A stretch of 15,304 bases of DNA from an uncultured Bacteroidota bacterium (GTDB lineage Bacteria; Bacteroidota; Bacteroidia; Chitinophagales; Chitinophagaceae): assembly GCA_903912435.1 (NCBI GenBank), contig CAIWHI010000849.1, forward strand, positions 1-15,304, read 5' to 3'. Every line of letters begins with the position of its first letter. The stretch's first letter is position 1. The position numbers and the translations under genes are program-made. Under the pieces are notes generated by a model. The model was not told the origin of the DNA. It saw only the letters and a list, made by a program, of their open reading frames with translations, and made no database searches. Shown here in pieces: positions 6,356 through 13,258 of this stretch.

Positions 6356-7369
6356 ATGCAAGGTGATAAATTAATGATCGGTACTAGGTGGATTGTTGCA
6401 ATTTGCGGTTTAAGCCTTATAGCAGTTTTGTTTGTTCCTATGTGGCGTATAGATCTTAATGCACCTCAATATCCTGAGGGCCTGAGTTTAGCGATCCATG
6501 CCAACGGAATAAGGGGAAATGTCGATATTATTAATGGCCTCAACCACTATATAGGTATGAAAACACTCCATGACAAAGACTTTCCTGAATTTACCATTCT
6601 TCCATGGTGCATTGGTTTCTTTATAGGGTTTTTTCTGCTTGTTGCACTATTGAATAAGAAAAAATGGTTTTATACTGCATTCTTTCTATTTGTTGCATTT
6701 GGAGTTATTGCGATGGTTGATTTCTGGCGATGGGAATACAATTACGGCCACGACCTTAATCCCACTGCTGCAATAATAGTACCAGGGATGGCTTACCAGC
6801 CCCCACTCATCGGGTATAAGCAATTGCTTAATTTTGCTGCTTATTCCATACCTGATATGGGCGGATGGATATTTATAGGTTGTGGAGCTTTGCTGCTTTT
6901 ATGTGTATTTTTTGAATGGCGGAATGGTATAAAGTCAAAAAAGAGAAATCCTGCTGCCGCGTTATTATTGCTGCCACTTTTCTTTTTAAGCAGTTGTACT
7001 ACAGGACCTGAACCAATTAAAACCGGAGCTGATAACTGTGCTTTCTGCAAAATGACCATTTCAGATCCAAGGTTTGGAGCAGAGATTGTAACACATACGG
7101 GGAAGACCTTTAAATTTGATGATATTCACTGCATGGTCAGCTATTATGATGCGATGGACAAAAGCATCAAAAAGACGTCGACGGTTTATCTTACTGATTT
7201 TTGTGGAAATAACTCGCTCATTCAGACAGACAAATGCATCCTACTGTTAAGTAAAGATTTTAAATGCCCTATGGACGGGCATATTGCTGCATTCAGTAAT
7301 GAAGATAGTATGGAACGGATTAGACAAACCTATCCGGGTGAAAAAACTGAACTGACATTAAACCGATGA
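6356..7369 (+). CDS. nosL: Membrane domain fused to NosL copper chaperone
   Basis: The product has 337 residues in two parts. Residues 1-190 form a membrane module with about four helices (about 12-30, 82-99, 105-122 and 168-187) and a conserved-looking extracytoplasmic loop containing APQYPEGL and GLNHYIGM. After a basic segment (KSKKRNP) comes a hydrophobic stretch ending in a lipobox LSSC (C214), then a NosL domain (about 215-320). The NosL domain carries the copper-binding CxxCxM motif (C228, C231, M233). NosL is a Cu(I) chaperone that supplies copper for CuZ assembly. Elsewhere it is usually a separate lipoprotein, so this reads as a fusion that kept NosL's own signal peptide as a last helix. 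The membrane part may correspond to the separate membrane protein often found in clade II clusters (NosB), but I cannot show homology. The gene overlaps nosD by 4 bp. An alternative start is the ATG at 6374. Confidence 0.92.
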   Translation: MQGDKLMIGTRWIVAICGLSLIAVLFVPMWRIDLNAPQYPEGLSLAIHANGIRGNVDIINGLNHYIGMKTLHDKDFPEFTILPWCIGFFIGFFLLVALLNKKKWFYTAFFLFVAFGVIAMVDFWRWEYNYGHDLNPTAAIIVPGMAYQPPLIGYKQLLNFAAYSIPDMGGWIFIGCGALLLLCVFFEWRNGIKSKKRNPAAALLLLPLFFLSSCTTGPEPIKTGADNCAFCKMTISDPRFGAEIVTHTGKTFKFDDIHCMVSYYDAMDKSIKKTSTVYLTDFCGNNSLIQTDKCILLLSKDFKCPMDGHIAAFSNEDSMERIRQTYPGEKTELTLNR

Positions 7370-8604
7370 AAAAGGCATCCTGGATATTGTGTTGCGGTAT
7401 ACTATATAGCACTACCCTTAATGCCAAAACAATTAAAGTAGGTCCGCACCAGGAAATTGCAGATATTACTACAGGCTTACAAAAGCTAAGTAATGGAGAT
7501 ACACTTATTGCAGAGGGCGGTACCTATCACGAAAAGAACCTGGTTGTAGATAAATCCATTGTTCTAATCGGTATCAATCATCCTGTACTGGATGGGGAGA
7601 ATAAATATGAAAACATTTCTGTAAAAGCTGATTGGGTAACAGTGGATGGCTTTACAATTAACAACTCAGGCATATCAAGTACGGTAGATTATGCTGGTCT
7701 AAAAATATACAACCGGCATAATGTAACCATCCGCAACAATATTTTCAACGATTGCTTTTTTGGAATATACTCACAAAATTGTACGAACTGTACCATTAAG
7801 AATAACCAGTTAAGTGCGCACCAGGTTCAGGAGCAGAGAAGTGGCAATGGTATTCACTGCTGGAAATGTGATACAATGCAGATAATAGGCAACACGATCA
7901 GCGGGCACAGGGATGGTATTTACTTTGAGTTTGTTACCCATTCGATAATCTGGCGGAATTTATCGAATGGGAATTTGCGCTACGGGCTTCACTTTATGTT
8001 CTCCAGTCATGATACTTACGCGGCCAATATTTTTGAAAACAACGGTGCAGGAGTTTCTGTCATGTTCTCTAACCATGTACATATGTTTCATAATTCGTTT
8101 AGAGAAAACTGGGGTGATGGCTCCTATGGTTTGCTGCTTAAGGAAATATCAGACAGTTATATAGATGGTAACATTTTTGAGAGAAACACCAGTGGTATTT
8201 TTATGGAAGGGGGCAGCCGGATTGAGATGTATAAAAACACGTTCAGAGGAAATGGCTGGGCATTAAAGATACAGGCAAGCTGCATGGATATAAAACTTAA
8301 AAATAACAACTTCTTAGGTAACACTTTTGATGTGGGCACGAATGGTTCTTTGGTACTGAACACTTTCGACTACAACTATTGGGACAAGTACGAAGGCTAT
8401 GACCTCAATAAAGATAAAATAGGCGATGTCCCCTACCGGCCTGTAAGTATGTATAGTATGATTGTGGAGAAAAACCCACCAGCAATGATGCTCTTCCACA
8501 GCCTGATCACTACACTCCTGGACAAATCGGAAAAAGTAATACCCAGCCTTACTCCAGAAAATCTGAAAGACAACCATCCGTTAATGAAACCCCTTCAGTT
8601 ATGA
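7366..8604 (+). CDS. nosD: Periplasmic NosD, copper-site assembly protein
   Basis: NosD works with the NosFY transporter in maturation of the CuZ cluster of NosZ. The 412-residue product has a Sec signal peptide, probably cleaved after LNA (residue 20). A right-handed parallel beta-helix follows, built from PbH1-type repeats (about 85-330), visible as recurring NNxF, GIY and NxxxN turns. The C-terminal part has the NYWDKYEGYDLN and DVPYRP signature of NosD (337-359) and ends with a PPAMMLFHS segment. The length is normal for the family. Start and stop overlap neighbours in ATGA junctions on both sides, which indicates translational coupling with nosL and nosF. No irregularity was seen. Confidence 0.96.
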   Translation: MKKASWILCCGILYSTTLNAKTIKVGPHQEIADITTGLQKLSNGDTLIAEGGTYHEKNLVVDKSIVLIGINHPVLDGENKYENISVKADWVTVDGFTINNSGISSTVDYAGLKIYNRHNVTIRNNIFNDCFFGIYSQNCTNCTIKNNQLSAHQVQEQRSGNGIHCWKCDTMQIIGNTISGHRDGIYFEFVTHSIIWRNLSNGNLRYGLHFMFSSHDTYAANIFENNGAGVSVMFSNHVHMFHNSFRENWGDGSYGLLLKEISDSYIDGNIFERNTSGIFMEGGSRIEMYKNTFRGNGWALKIQASCMDIKLKNNNFLGNTFDVGTNGSLVLNTFDYNYWDKYEGYDLNKDKIGDVPYRPVSMYSMIVEKNPPAMMLFHSLITTLLDKSEKVIPSLTPENLKDNHPLMKPLQL

Positions 8605-9311
8605 TAGAAGCTATAAGTATAAGTAAAAAATTTGGAAAGCTGAAAGCGTTGAATAATGTCTCCATAGTAACAGGATCAGGGCAGAGTATTGCCCTTGTTG
8701 GCCCTAATGGCTGCGGCAAGACTACGCTTATTAAATGCATCCTGGGTATGGTAGTGCCCGATTCAGGTACTATAAAACTAAAAAGTGAAAGTATAGCTAC
8801 CGGTTGGAAATACAGGTCAATCATTGGCTATATGCCCCAGGTAGGCAGGTATCCCGACCAGATGAAAATAGGACAGGTGATGGATATGCTTACAGATATA
8901 AGACAATCTCCGTCATCAATTGATGAAGACCTTATAAAAGCATTTTCACTGAAGGGCTTGTACAACAAACGCATGGGTACATTATCTGGCGGCACCATGC
9001 AGAAGGTAAGTGCTTCAATTGCATTTTTGTTTAACCCGGAAATACTGATCTTGGATGAACCTACCGCTGGCCTGGACCCGGTTGCATCTGAAGCGCTCAA
9101 AGAAAAAATAGCAGCCGAAAAACAAAAGGGGAAACTATTTCTGATAACCTCACACATTCTCAGCGAGCTTGAAGAACTGGCTACTCACATTGTTTATATG
9201 CAGGATGGTGTTATAATGCTCTATAAAACAATGGAGGCGCTAAAAGTGGATACAGGAGAGAACAAATTATCACGTGCCATTGCACAATTAATGACCAAGC
9301 CTGCGCCATGA
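8601..9311 (+). CDS. nosF: ABC transporter ATP-binding protein NosF
   Basis: The 236-residue product is a complete ABC ATPase. It has a Walker A GPNGCGKT (34-41), a Q-loop near MPQ (78-80), the signature LSGGTMQK (128-135), a Walker B ILILDEP (148-154) and the H-switch H185 in ITSH. It powers the NosFY transporter, which is thought to supply a sulfur species or act mechanically on NosD for CuZ assembly. It overlaps nosD and nosY by 4 bp at each end, so the three are probably made in matched amounts. Ranked alone it could be any ABC-2 type ATPase; the operon makes NosF nearly certain. Confidence 0.96.
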   Translation: MIEAISISKKFGKLKALNNVSIVTGSGQSIALVGPNGCGKTTLIKCILGMVVPDSGTIKLKSESIATGWKYRSIIGYMPQVGRYPDQMKIGQVMDMLTDIRQSPSSIDEDLIKAFSLKGLYNKRMGTLSGGTMQKVSASIAFLFNPEILILDEPTAGLDPVASEALKEKIAAEKQKGKLFLITSHILSELEELATHIVYMQDGVIMLYKTMEALKVDTGENKLSRAIAQLMTKPAP

Positions 9312-10075
9312 TCAAGATCGTAAAATACATACTCCTCGATATCCTCAGGAATAAGATCGTACTGGCTTATACAATATTTCTTTTTGCCATTACATTCTGT
9401 GTGTTCAGTCTGGAAGACAATGCGGAAAAAGGATTGCTCACACTCCTGAACCTTATCCTCTTCATAGTGCCGTTAGTAAGTATAATATTTTCCACAATTT
9501 ATATTTACAACAGCTCAGAGTTTATTGAGTTATTGGTAAGCCAGCCCATAAAAAGAAAGAGCATCTGGCTTTCATTATTTACCGGCCTTGCAGGAGCGCT
9601 ATCTTTAGCCTTTATTATCGGTGCAGGAATACCATTATTGATCTATGTGCGCTCTGTAACCGGATTGATGATGATAGTGAACGGAGTATTGATCTCTGTC
9701 ATTTTTGCATCACTGGCTATGGTGGCTGCCGTACGCACAAGAGACAAGGCCAAGGGAATAGGCTTTTCAATATTGTTATGGCTTTTCTTTTCGCTTGTTT
9801 ATGATGGGCTTGTATTGTTCTTACTGTTCCAGTTTTCAGATTACCCCCTGGAAAAGGCGATGATAATTATAAGCGCACTTAACCCTATCGACCTTGGTCG
9901 CATCCTTATACTGCTCAAGATGGATGTATCTGCTTTGATGGGTTATACCGGCGCTGTTTTTAAGGAATTTTATGGAACTGAAAAAGGGTTATTTGTTTCC
10001 TTTTCCGTTATGATACTCTGGATTCTTTTACCGCTGTTGTACTCATTGAGAAAATTTAACCGTAAAGACTTGTAG
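9308..10075 (+). CDS. nosY: ABC transporter permease NosY
   Basis: The 255-residue integral membrane protein has six predicted helices (about 17-33, 45-65, 87-113, 118-142, 152-175 and 229-247), the arrangement of ABC-2 type permeases. A conserved-looking LNPIDLGRI segment (191-199) resembles the NPxDLxR stretch of NosY. It forms the channel partner of NosF. The start codon overlaps the nosF stop (ATGA). The stop codon is only 2 bp before the globin start. Confidence 0.95.
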   Translation: MIKIVKYILLDILRNKIVLAYTIFLFAITFCVFSLEDNAEKGLLTLLNLILFIVPLVSIIFSTIYIYNSSEFIELLVSQPIKRKSIWLSLFTGLAGALSLAFIIGAGIPLLIYVRSVTGLMMIVNGVLISVIFASLAMVAAVRTRDKAKGIGFSILLWLFFSLVYDGLVLFLLFQFSDYPLEKAMIIISALNPIDLGRILILLKMDVSALMGYTGAVFKEFYGTEKGLFVSFSVMILWILLPLLYSLRKFNRKDL

Positions 10076-10077
10076 CA

Positions 10078-10440
10078 ATGAAAACAGACATTATAGGACG
10101 AAGTGACCTTGAGATTTTGATCAACAGATTTTATGATAAAGTAAAATCCGACCCGGTAATTGGTCAGTTCTTTGCTCATGTAAACTGGGACAAACACCTT
10201 CCGGTAATGTATGACTTCTGGGAGAATACAGTATTCTATACAGGTGGCTATATGGGAAACCCATTACAGATTCATCAGGCATTCCATAAAAAACACCCCC
10301 TCTCAGCTGAACATTTCAAGCAGTGGCAGGATTTGTTTCTGGCGACAGTGGATGAACTCTTTAAAGGAGAAAAAGCAGAGCTGGCAAAGCAAAGAGCATT
10401 GAGCATCTCGACCGTAATGCAAATAAAAATAATTAACTGA
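10078..10440 (+). CDS. Truncated haemoglobin, probably group III
   Basis: The 120-residue product is a 2-on-2 globin. The B-helix has a phenylalanine-tyrosine pair (F18, Y19; candidate B10 Tyr for ligand stabilisation). The likely proximal histidine is H79 in LSAEHFKQW, with W83 following. The lack of the glycine pairs of groups I and II and the PLSxxHFxxW stretch point to group III. Such globins bind O2 and NO and are linked to nitrosative stress in several bacteria. It starts 2 bp after the nosY stop, so it belongs to the nos operon and should be made with the N2O reductase system, perhaps to protect copper-site assembly or remove NO that would inhibit NosZ. The function is inferred. The operon ends at the terminator 47 bp downstream. 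Confidence 0.92.
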   Translation: MKTDIIGRSDLEILINRFYDKVKSDPVIGQFFAHVNWDKHLPVMYDFWENTVFYTGGYMGNPLQIHQAFHKKHPLSAEHFKQWQDLFLATVDELFKGEKAELAKQRALSISTVMQIKIIN

Positions 10441-10486
10441 TTTTGTCAGGTTCGATTTATTATACTTGCCCGTTAATACTCAGCAA

Positions 10487-10528
10487 AAAAGAATGCGGCT
10501 GCAATTATTACTGCAGTCGCATTCTTTT
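10487..10528. terminator. Strong bidirectional terminator
   Basis: A 17-bp stem with one mismatch (10487-10503 with 10512-10528) has an 8-nt loop. The arms begin with A and end with T runs, so both strands show a hairpin followed by U. It lies between the convergent globin gene, the last of the nos operon, and the fasciclin gene, and should serve both. Confidence 0.92.
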
Positions 10529-10546
10529 AACCAAACCAATATTTCT

Positions 10547-11113
10547 TTATTTTTTGGGTGGTAGCAGTACTCCATCAATAACATAGATGATGCCATTTGA
10601 CGCAGGGACAGTTCCAATAACAGTAGCTGTTCCGTTTATTATGATTTTGCCATCTTTTTTAGTGATGGTAATATTATCTCCATTTACCTGTCCAATTTTT
10701 TGCCCATCTTGTAACTGTTCTTCCTTGAATACTCCGACAGATACATGGTATTGAAGGATATCGGCAAGGGCGTCTTTCTTATCAGGTTTCAACAATCCCT
10801 CAACCGTTCCGGCAGGTAATTTGTCAAATGCAGCATTGGTTGGTGCAAATACAGTAAATGGACCTGCATTACTTAATGCATCAACCAGGCTGGCTGCCTT
10901 CACAGCCGTTACGAGGGTAGTATGGTCTTTGCTACCTGAAGCCACCTGGACAATATTCTTCTGAGAAAGATCGTCTTTCACTGCCGACTGGCCCGCTGTG
11001 TTTGCCGGGGTAGCTTCTGTTTTTGCCGATTCGCCAGATGTAGTTTCACTGTTATTGCATGCTGCAAGCCACAGGCTGAAGCTGCATAATATAGATATCG
11101 TGATCCGTTTCAT
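10547..11113 (-). CDS. Fasciclin (FAS1) domain lipoprotein
   Basis: The 188-residue product from the ATG at 11113 has a lipoprotein signal peptide (LAAC, C19) and an Ala/Thr/Ser-rich linker (about 20-48). One FAS1 domain follows (about 52-186), with the H1 motif GPFTVFAPTNAAFDKLP (84-100) and the H2-like NGIIYVIDGVLLP (173-185). FAS1 domains mediate adhesion or protein contacts on the cell surface; some small bacterial ones are induced by low oxygen or accompany respiratory genes. The frame stays open upstream to 11491, but the lipobox and the FNR-like box 68.5 bp upstream fix the start. It shares the divergent, twin-operator region with the RIC gene. Why an adhesion-like domain is in this regulon is unknown. 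Confidence 0.93.
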   Translation of the reverse strand: MKRITISILCSFSLWLAACNNSETTSGESAKTEATPANTAGQSAVKDDLSQKNIVQVASGSKDHTTLVTAVKAASLVDALSNAGPFTVFAPTNAAFDKLPAGTVEGLLKPDKKDALADILQYHVSVGVFKEEQLQDGQKIGQVNGDNITITKKDGKIIINGTATVIGTVPASNGIIYVIDGVLLPPKK

Positions 11114-11143
11114 AAAATAATTTGAATTGTTAATAATACGGGA

Positions 11144-11151
11144 TAAAAATA
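11144..11151 (-). promoter_or_regulatory. -7-like promoter element of the fasciclin gene
   Basis: On the minus strand TATTTTTA matches TAnnTTTG at five of six defined positions. It begins 30.5 bp from the centre of the operator at 11174-11189, matching the spacing at the other predicted promoters. Confidence 0.42.
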
Positions 11152-11173
11152 AGGTGGGGATAAAACATGCAAT

Positions 11174-11189
11174 TATGACTCCAATCATA
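11174..11189 (-). promoter_or_regulatory. FNR-like operator of the fasciclin gene
   Basis: On the plus strand it reads TATGACTCCAATCATA, with six of seven arm pairs (ATGAC-TCCA-ATCAT). The centre is 68.5 bp from the fasciclin ATG. It is one of two copies in this divergent region, with centres 68 bp apart. Confidence 0.68.
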
Positions 11190-11241
11190 AATAGCAGATT
11201 TATTTTCATAAAAAGACATGAATTGGTAAAATCCTGCTGAT

Positions 11242-11257
11242 TATGACTGCAAGCATA
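11242..11257 (+). promoter_or_regulatory. FNR-like operator of the RIC-haemerythrin genes
   Basis: TATGACTGCAAGCATA (ATGAC-TGCA-AGCAT) lies with its centre 60.5 bp before the ATG at 11310 and 29.5 bp before a -7-like element. It keeps the TATGA arm and the CATA end of the other copies. Confidence 0.62.
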
Positions 11258-11278
11258 TTCCCAATTGATTTTCGGCCT

Positions 11279-11286
11279 GAGCTTTG
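11279..11286 (+). promoter_or_regulatory. -7-like promoter element of the RIC gene
   Basis: GAGCTTTG matches TAnnTTTG at five of six defined positions and is nearly the same as the element before cytochrome 1 (GAACTTTG). It would start transcription near 11291, about 20 bp before the ATG. Confidence 0.45.
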
Positions 11287-11309
11287 CAGCTGAAATAAAA
11301 CAAAAGCTC

Positions 11310-12053
11310 ATGACGATTATACAGGAAATAGATTCACAGAACACTATAGGTAAAACAGTTGCTAATAACTTTCGGACTGCTGAAGTTTTCAGGAAATATG
11401 GTATTGACTTTTGCTGCAAGGGCGGCAGAATGCTTGCAGATGTGTGCAGAGAGCGGAACCTGGACATGGAAGCTATTGAAAAAGAACTCAATGAGAAAAC
11501 AGCAGCTATAACGCCAATTTCAGAGGATGCTTATCAGACAATGTCTTTAGATGCATTGGTTGACCTTATTCTGTCGGTTCACCATACATATGTTAGAGAA
11601 AGTATACCTCCTATGCTGGCTTTTTTACATAAGGTCAATAAAGTACATGGTGAACGCCACCCCGAGTTGGCTGAAATCTATGACCTGTTTGAAGGTTGCG
11701 CCAATGAACTGACCCACCATATGGTAAAGGAAGAAAACATACTTTTCCCTGCAATAAACAAATTAGCAATTGCACAGCTTAATGGAACAACAGTTGCGCC
11801 ATTCTTCTTCGGGCCATTGGAAAACCCAATAGGAATGATGCAAAACGAGCATACCACCGAGGGGGAACGTTTTGTCAAAATAGCTGAATTAACTAATAAT
11901 TTTACTCCCCCAGATGATGCCTGCACCACATACAGGGTTGCCTTTCAAAAACTGGAAGAATTTCAAAATGATCTATTCACTCATATACACCTAGAGAACA
12001 ACATTCTCTTCCCAAAATCATTTGAGTTAGAAAAGAAAATCGTTGTTGTTTGA
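11310..12053 (+). CDS. Iron-sulfur cluster repair di-iron protein (RIC / ScdA / YtfE type)
   Basis: The 247-residue product has the N-terminal ScdA/DUF542 domain with the paired-cysteine motif GIDFCCKGG (C35, C36), then a haemerythrin-like four-helix domain (about 80-235). Candidate di-iron ligands are H91/H92, H136/H137 with E141 (HHMVKEE), H181 (NEHTTEGE), and H225/H227 with E229 (THIHLENN). RIC proteins repair Fe-S centres damaged by NO or oxidants and can act on NO itself. An upstream in-frame TTG (11265) is rejected because it would lie between the operator and the -7 element. The FNR-like box fits NO- or anaerobiosis-dependent induction. The haemerythrin gene follows by 49 bp with no terminator, so they are likely co-transcribed. 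Confidence 0.95.
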   Translation: MTIIQEIDSQNTIGKTVANNFRTAEVFRKYGIDFCCKGGRMLADVCRERNLDMEAIEKELNEKTAAITPISEDAYQTMSLDALVDLILSVHHTYVRESIPPMLAFLHKVNKVHGERHPELAEIYDLFEGCANELTHHMVKEENILFPAINKLAIAQLNGTTVAPFFFGPLENPIGMMQNEHTTEGERFVKIAELTNNFTPPDDACTTYRVAFQKLEEFQNDLFTHIHLENNILFPKSFELEKKIVVV

Positions 12054-12102
12054 GACAATTCAATAGGGAAAGCAGTGGTAATATATTTCACAAAAAACGA
12101 GT

Positions 12103-12639
12103 ATGAACAATTCACTAAAGATACTTTTTGACGAACACGAAATTATTTCAGAGGCAGTGCAGCTTGCACAAGATGCAAAATATTTGATTGGGAAGGACAA
12201 TGAACAATTCAAATTAGTAATCAGGGAGCTACTTGTCTTTTTCAGAATCTATGCCGATGAATATCATCATCATAAGGAAGAAAAAATATTATTTCCGGAA
12301 ATGATGAAAAAAAACGAGCTTTTGGCAGATGGCGTCATCAAGGAAATGTTCGACAATCACGCTTATTTCCGTGAATTACTTCAAGTGGTTGCATTGGATA
12401 TGGAACAGCAAAACTTCACTGGCGCATCATCGAAAATAGATGAATACTCAGAAGCTTTGTTGGATCATATAGCCGTAGAGAATGAGGAACTGTTCCAAAG
12501 TGCTGATAGTTTATTTACCGACAGCGAGCTCGAACTATTACATTATCGTTTTGTAGATTTAGACGAAGATATGGGTGGGACACAAAAAAAAGATTTGGCT
12601 GAAAAGATAAGGCAGCTGAAAATAAATAGCATTGTGTAA
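12103..12639 (+). CDS. Haemerythrin-like HHE domain protein
   Basis: The 178-residue cytoplasmic protein is a single haemerythrin-like helical bundle. Candidate di-iron ligands are H12 (FDEHEII), one or two of H55-H57 with E60 (YHHHKEEKILFP), H86 (DNHAYF), and H122 with E126 (LLDHIAVENEELF). There is no signal peptide or membrane segment. Proteins of this kind bind O2 or NO or sense them. Its place directly behind the RIC gene suggests a partner or backup role in NO defence. The C-terminal 40 residues are charged and show no known domain. No box or promoter is seen in the 49-bp gap, so it probably depends on the promoter before the RIC gene. Confidence 0.92.
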   Translation: MNNSLKILFDEHEIISEAVQLAQDAKYLIGKDNEQFKLVIRELLVFFRIYADEYHHHKEEKILFPEMMKKNELLADGVIKEMFDNHAYFRELLQVVALDMEQQNFTGASSKIDEYSEALLDHIAVENEELFQSADSLFTDSELELLHYRFVDLDEDMGGTQKKDLAEKIRQLKINSIV

Positions 12640-12686
12640 GGGAGATAACGAATGCATACATTTAACAAACAGAAGCGGCATATATA

Positions 12687-12785
12687 ATGCTCGCAAATAC
12701 GATAATATCGGTCGGTGTTTTTGTAAATTTATTCGTCGTAAGCGTTTCCTTTTGTCCAGGCAGTGGGGAAACTCCCGGCTCCTAG
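12687..12785 (+). CDS. Possible very small membrane peptide, 32 aa
   Basis: An ATG at 12687 opens a 32-codon frame with one hydrophobic segment (about residues 5-23, including IISVGVFVNLFVVSV) followed by a short Gly/Ser/Pro tail. It begins 47 bp after the haemerythrin stop and could be translated from the same mRNA. It is too short to separate from chance. Confidence 0.18.
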   Translation: MLANTIISVGVFVNLFVVSVSFCPGSGETPGS

Positions 12786-12935
12786 GCGGCCTATCGCCAT
12801 CGCCACTCTCCATTAAATCTCTCATATCAAGTTGCCTCGTTTTGGCTTAATGTTCTTACTGCCTGCAAGGGTTTCATGTTATTTTCTATAGATAATACTC
12901 AGAAGCAATTCTTTTCATATTTTTGAGGGTATCAG

Positions 12936-13085
12936 GTGCTATTAAAAATATGTGAAGCGATTTTGAGTAATATTATTATTGGTTTTTTTATCAGTGACAT
13001 TGATCAGGTTAAGGAATATTATTTATTCCATTTAAAGATGAAGCATGACTTGGAAATGCGATGGAAGTGGATGCGCGAGCTTTAG
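12936..13085 (+). CDS. Possible small ORF with GTG start, 49 aa
   Basis: The frame from GTG 12936 encodes a hydrophobic first half (LSNIIIGFFIS) and a basic, tryptophan-containing second half (KHDLEMRWKWMREL) before TAG at 13083. Composition is protein-like but no family is recognised and the start codon is weak. It may be a relic of a longer gene. Confidence 0.18.
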   Translation: MLLKICEAILSNIIIGFFISDIDQVKEYYLFHLKMKHDLEMRWKWMREL

Positions 13086-13258
13086 GTGTTTTATTCGACA
13101 TGAATTCCAATTGCTAAAGAAATTACTCGATTTCAACTATAATTTCAGGAAAACTGACGAAGATCAATAGAGTGCAATACTAACGTCATAACCAATTTTA
13201 AAATACTTCTGTAAACTTGTTGTATTAGTTTGTATTCTCTTTAATTAATCTCACATTC

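Larger units (their letters stand above)
12640..13258. other. 619-bp stretch without a convincing gene
   Basis: No ORF here has clear family features. Two small ORFs (12687-12785 and 12936-13085) are listed separately with low confidence. A locally GC-rich patch at about 12755-12810 holds short palindromes such as TAGGCGGCCTA (12783-12793) but no T-run. There is no clear terminator for the haemerythrin transcript. The last 60 bp before the kinase gene contain TAAACTTG (13212-13219), which resembles a -7 element but lies 40 bp from the start and lacks a partner at -33. Confidence 0.5.

Noticed and set aside
11114..11491. Upstream extension of the fasciclin ORF (minus strand)
   Set aside because: The extension would overlap the start of the RIC gene, cover both operators and place a lipoprotein signal peptide in the middle of a protein.
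12994..13007. Box-like GTGACATTGATCAG
   Set aside because: It has the TGA-N6-TCA core but lacks the flanking TA/TA, has no -7 element at the 30-bp offset, and does not precede a gene.
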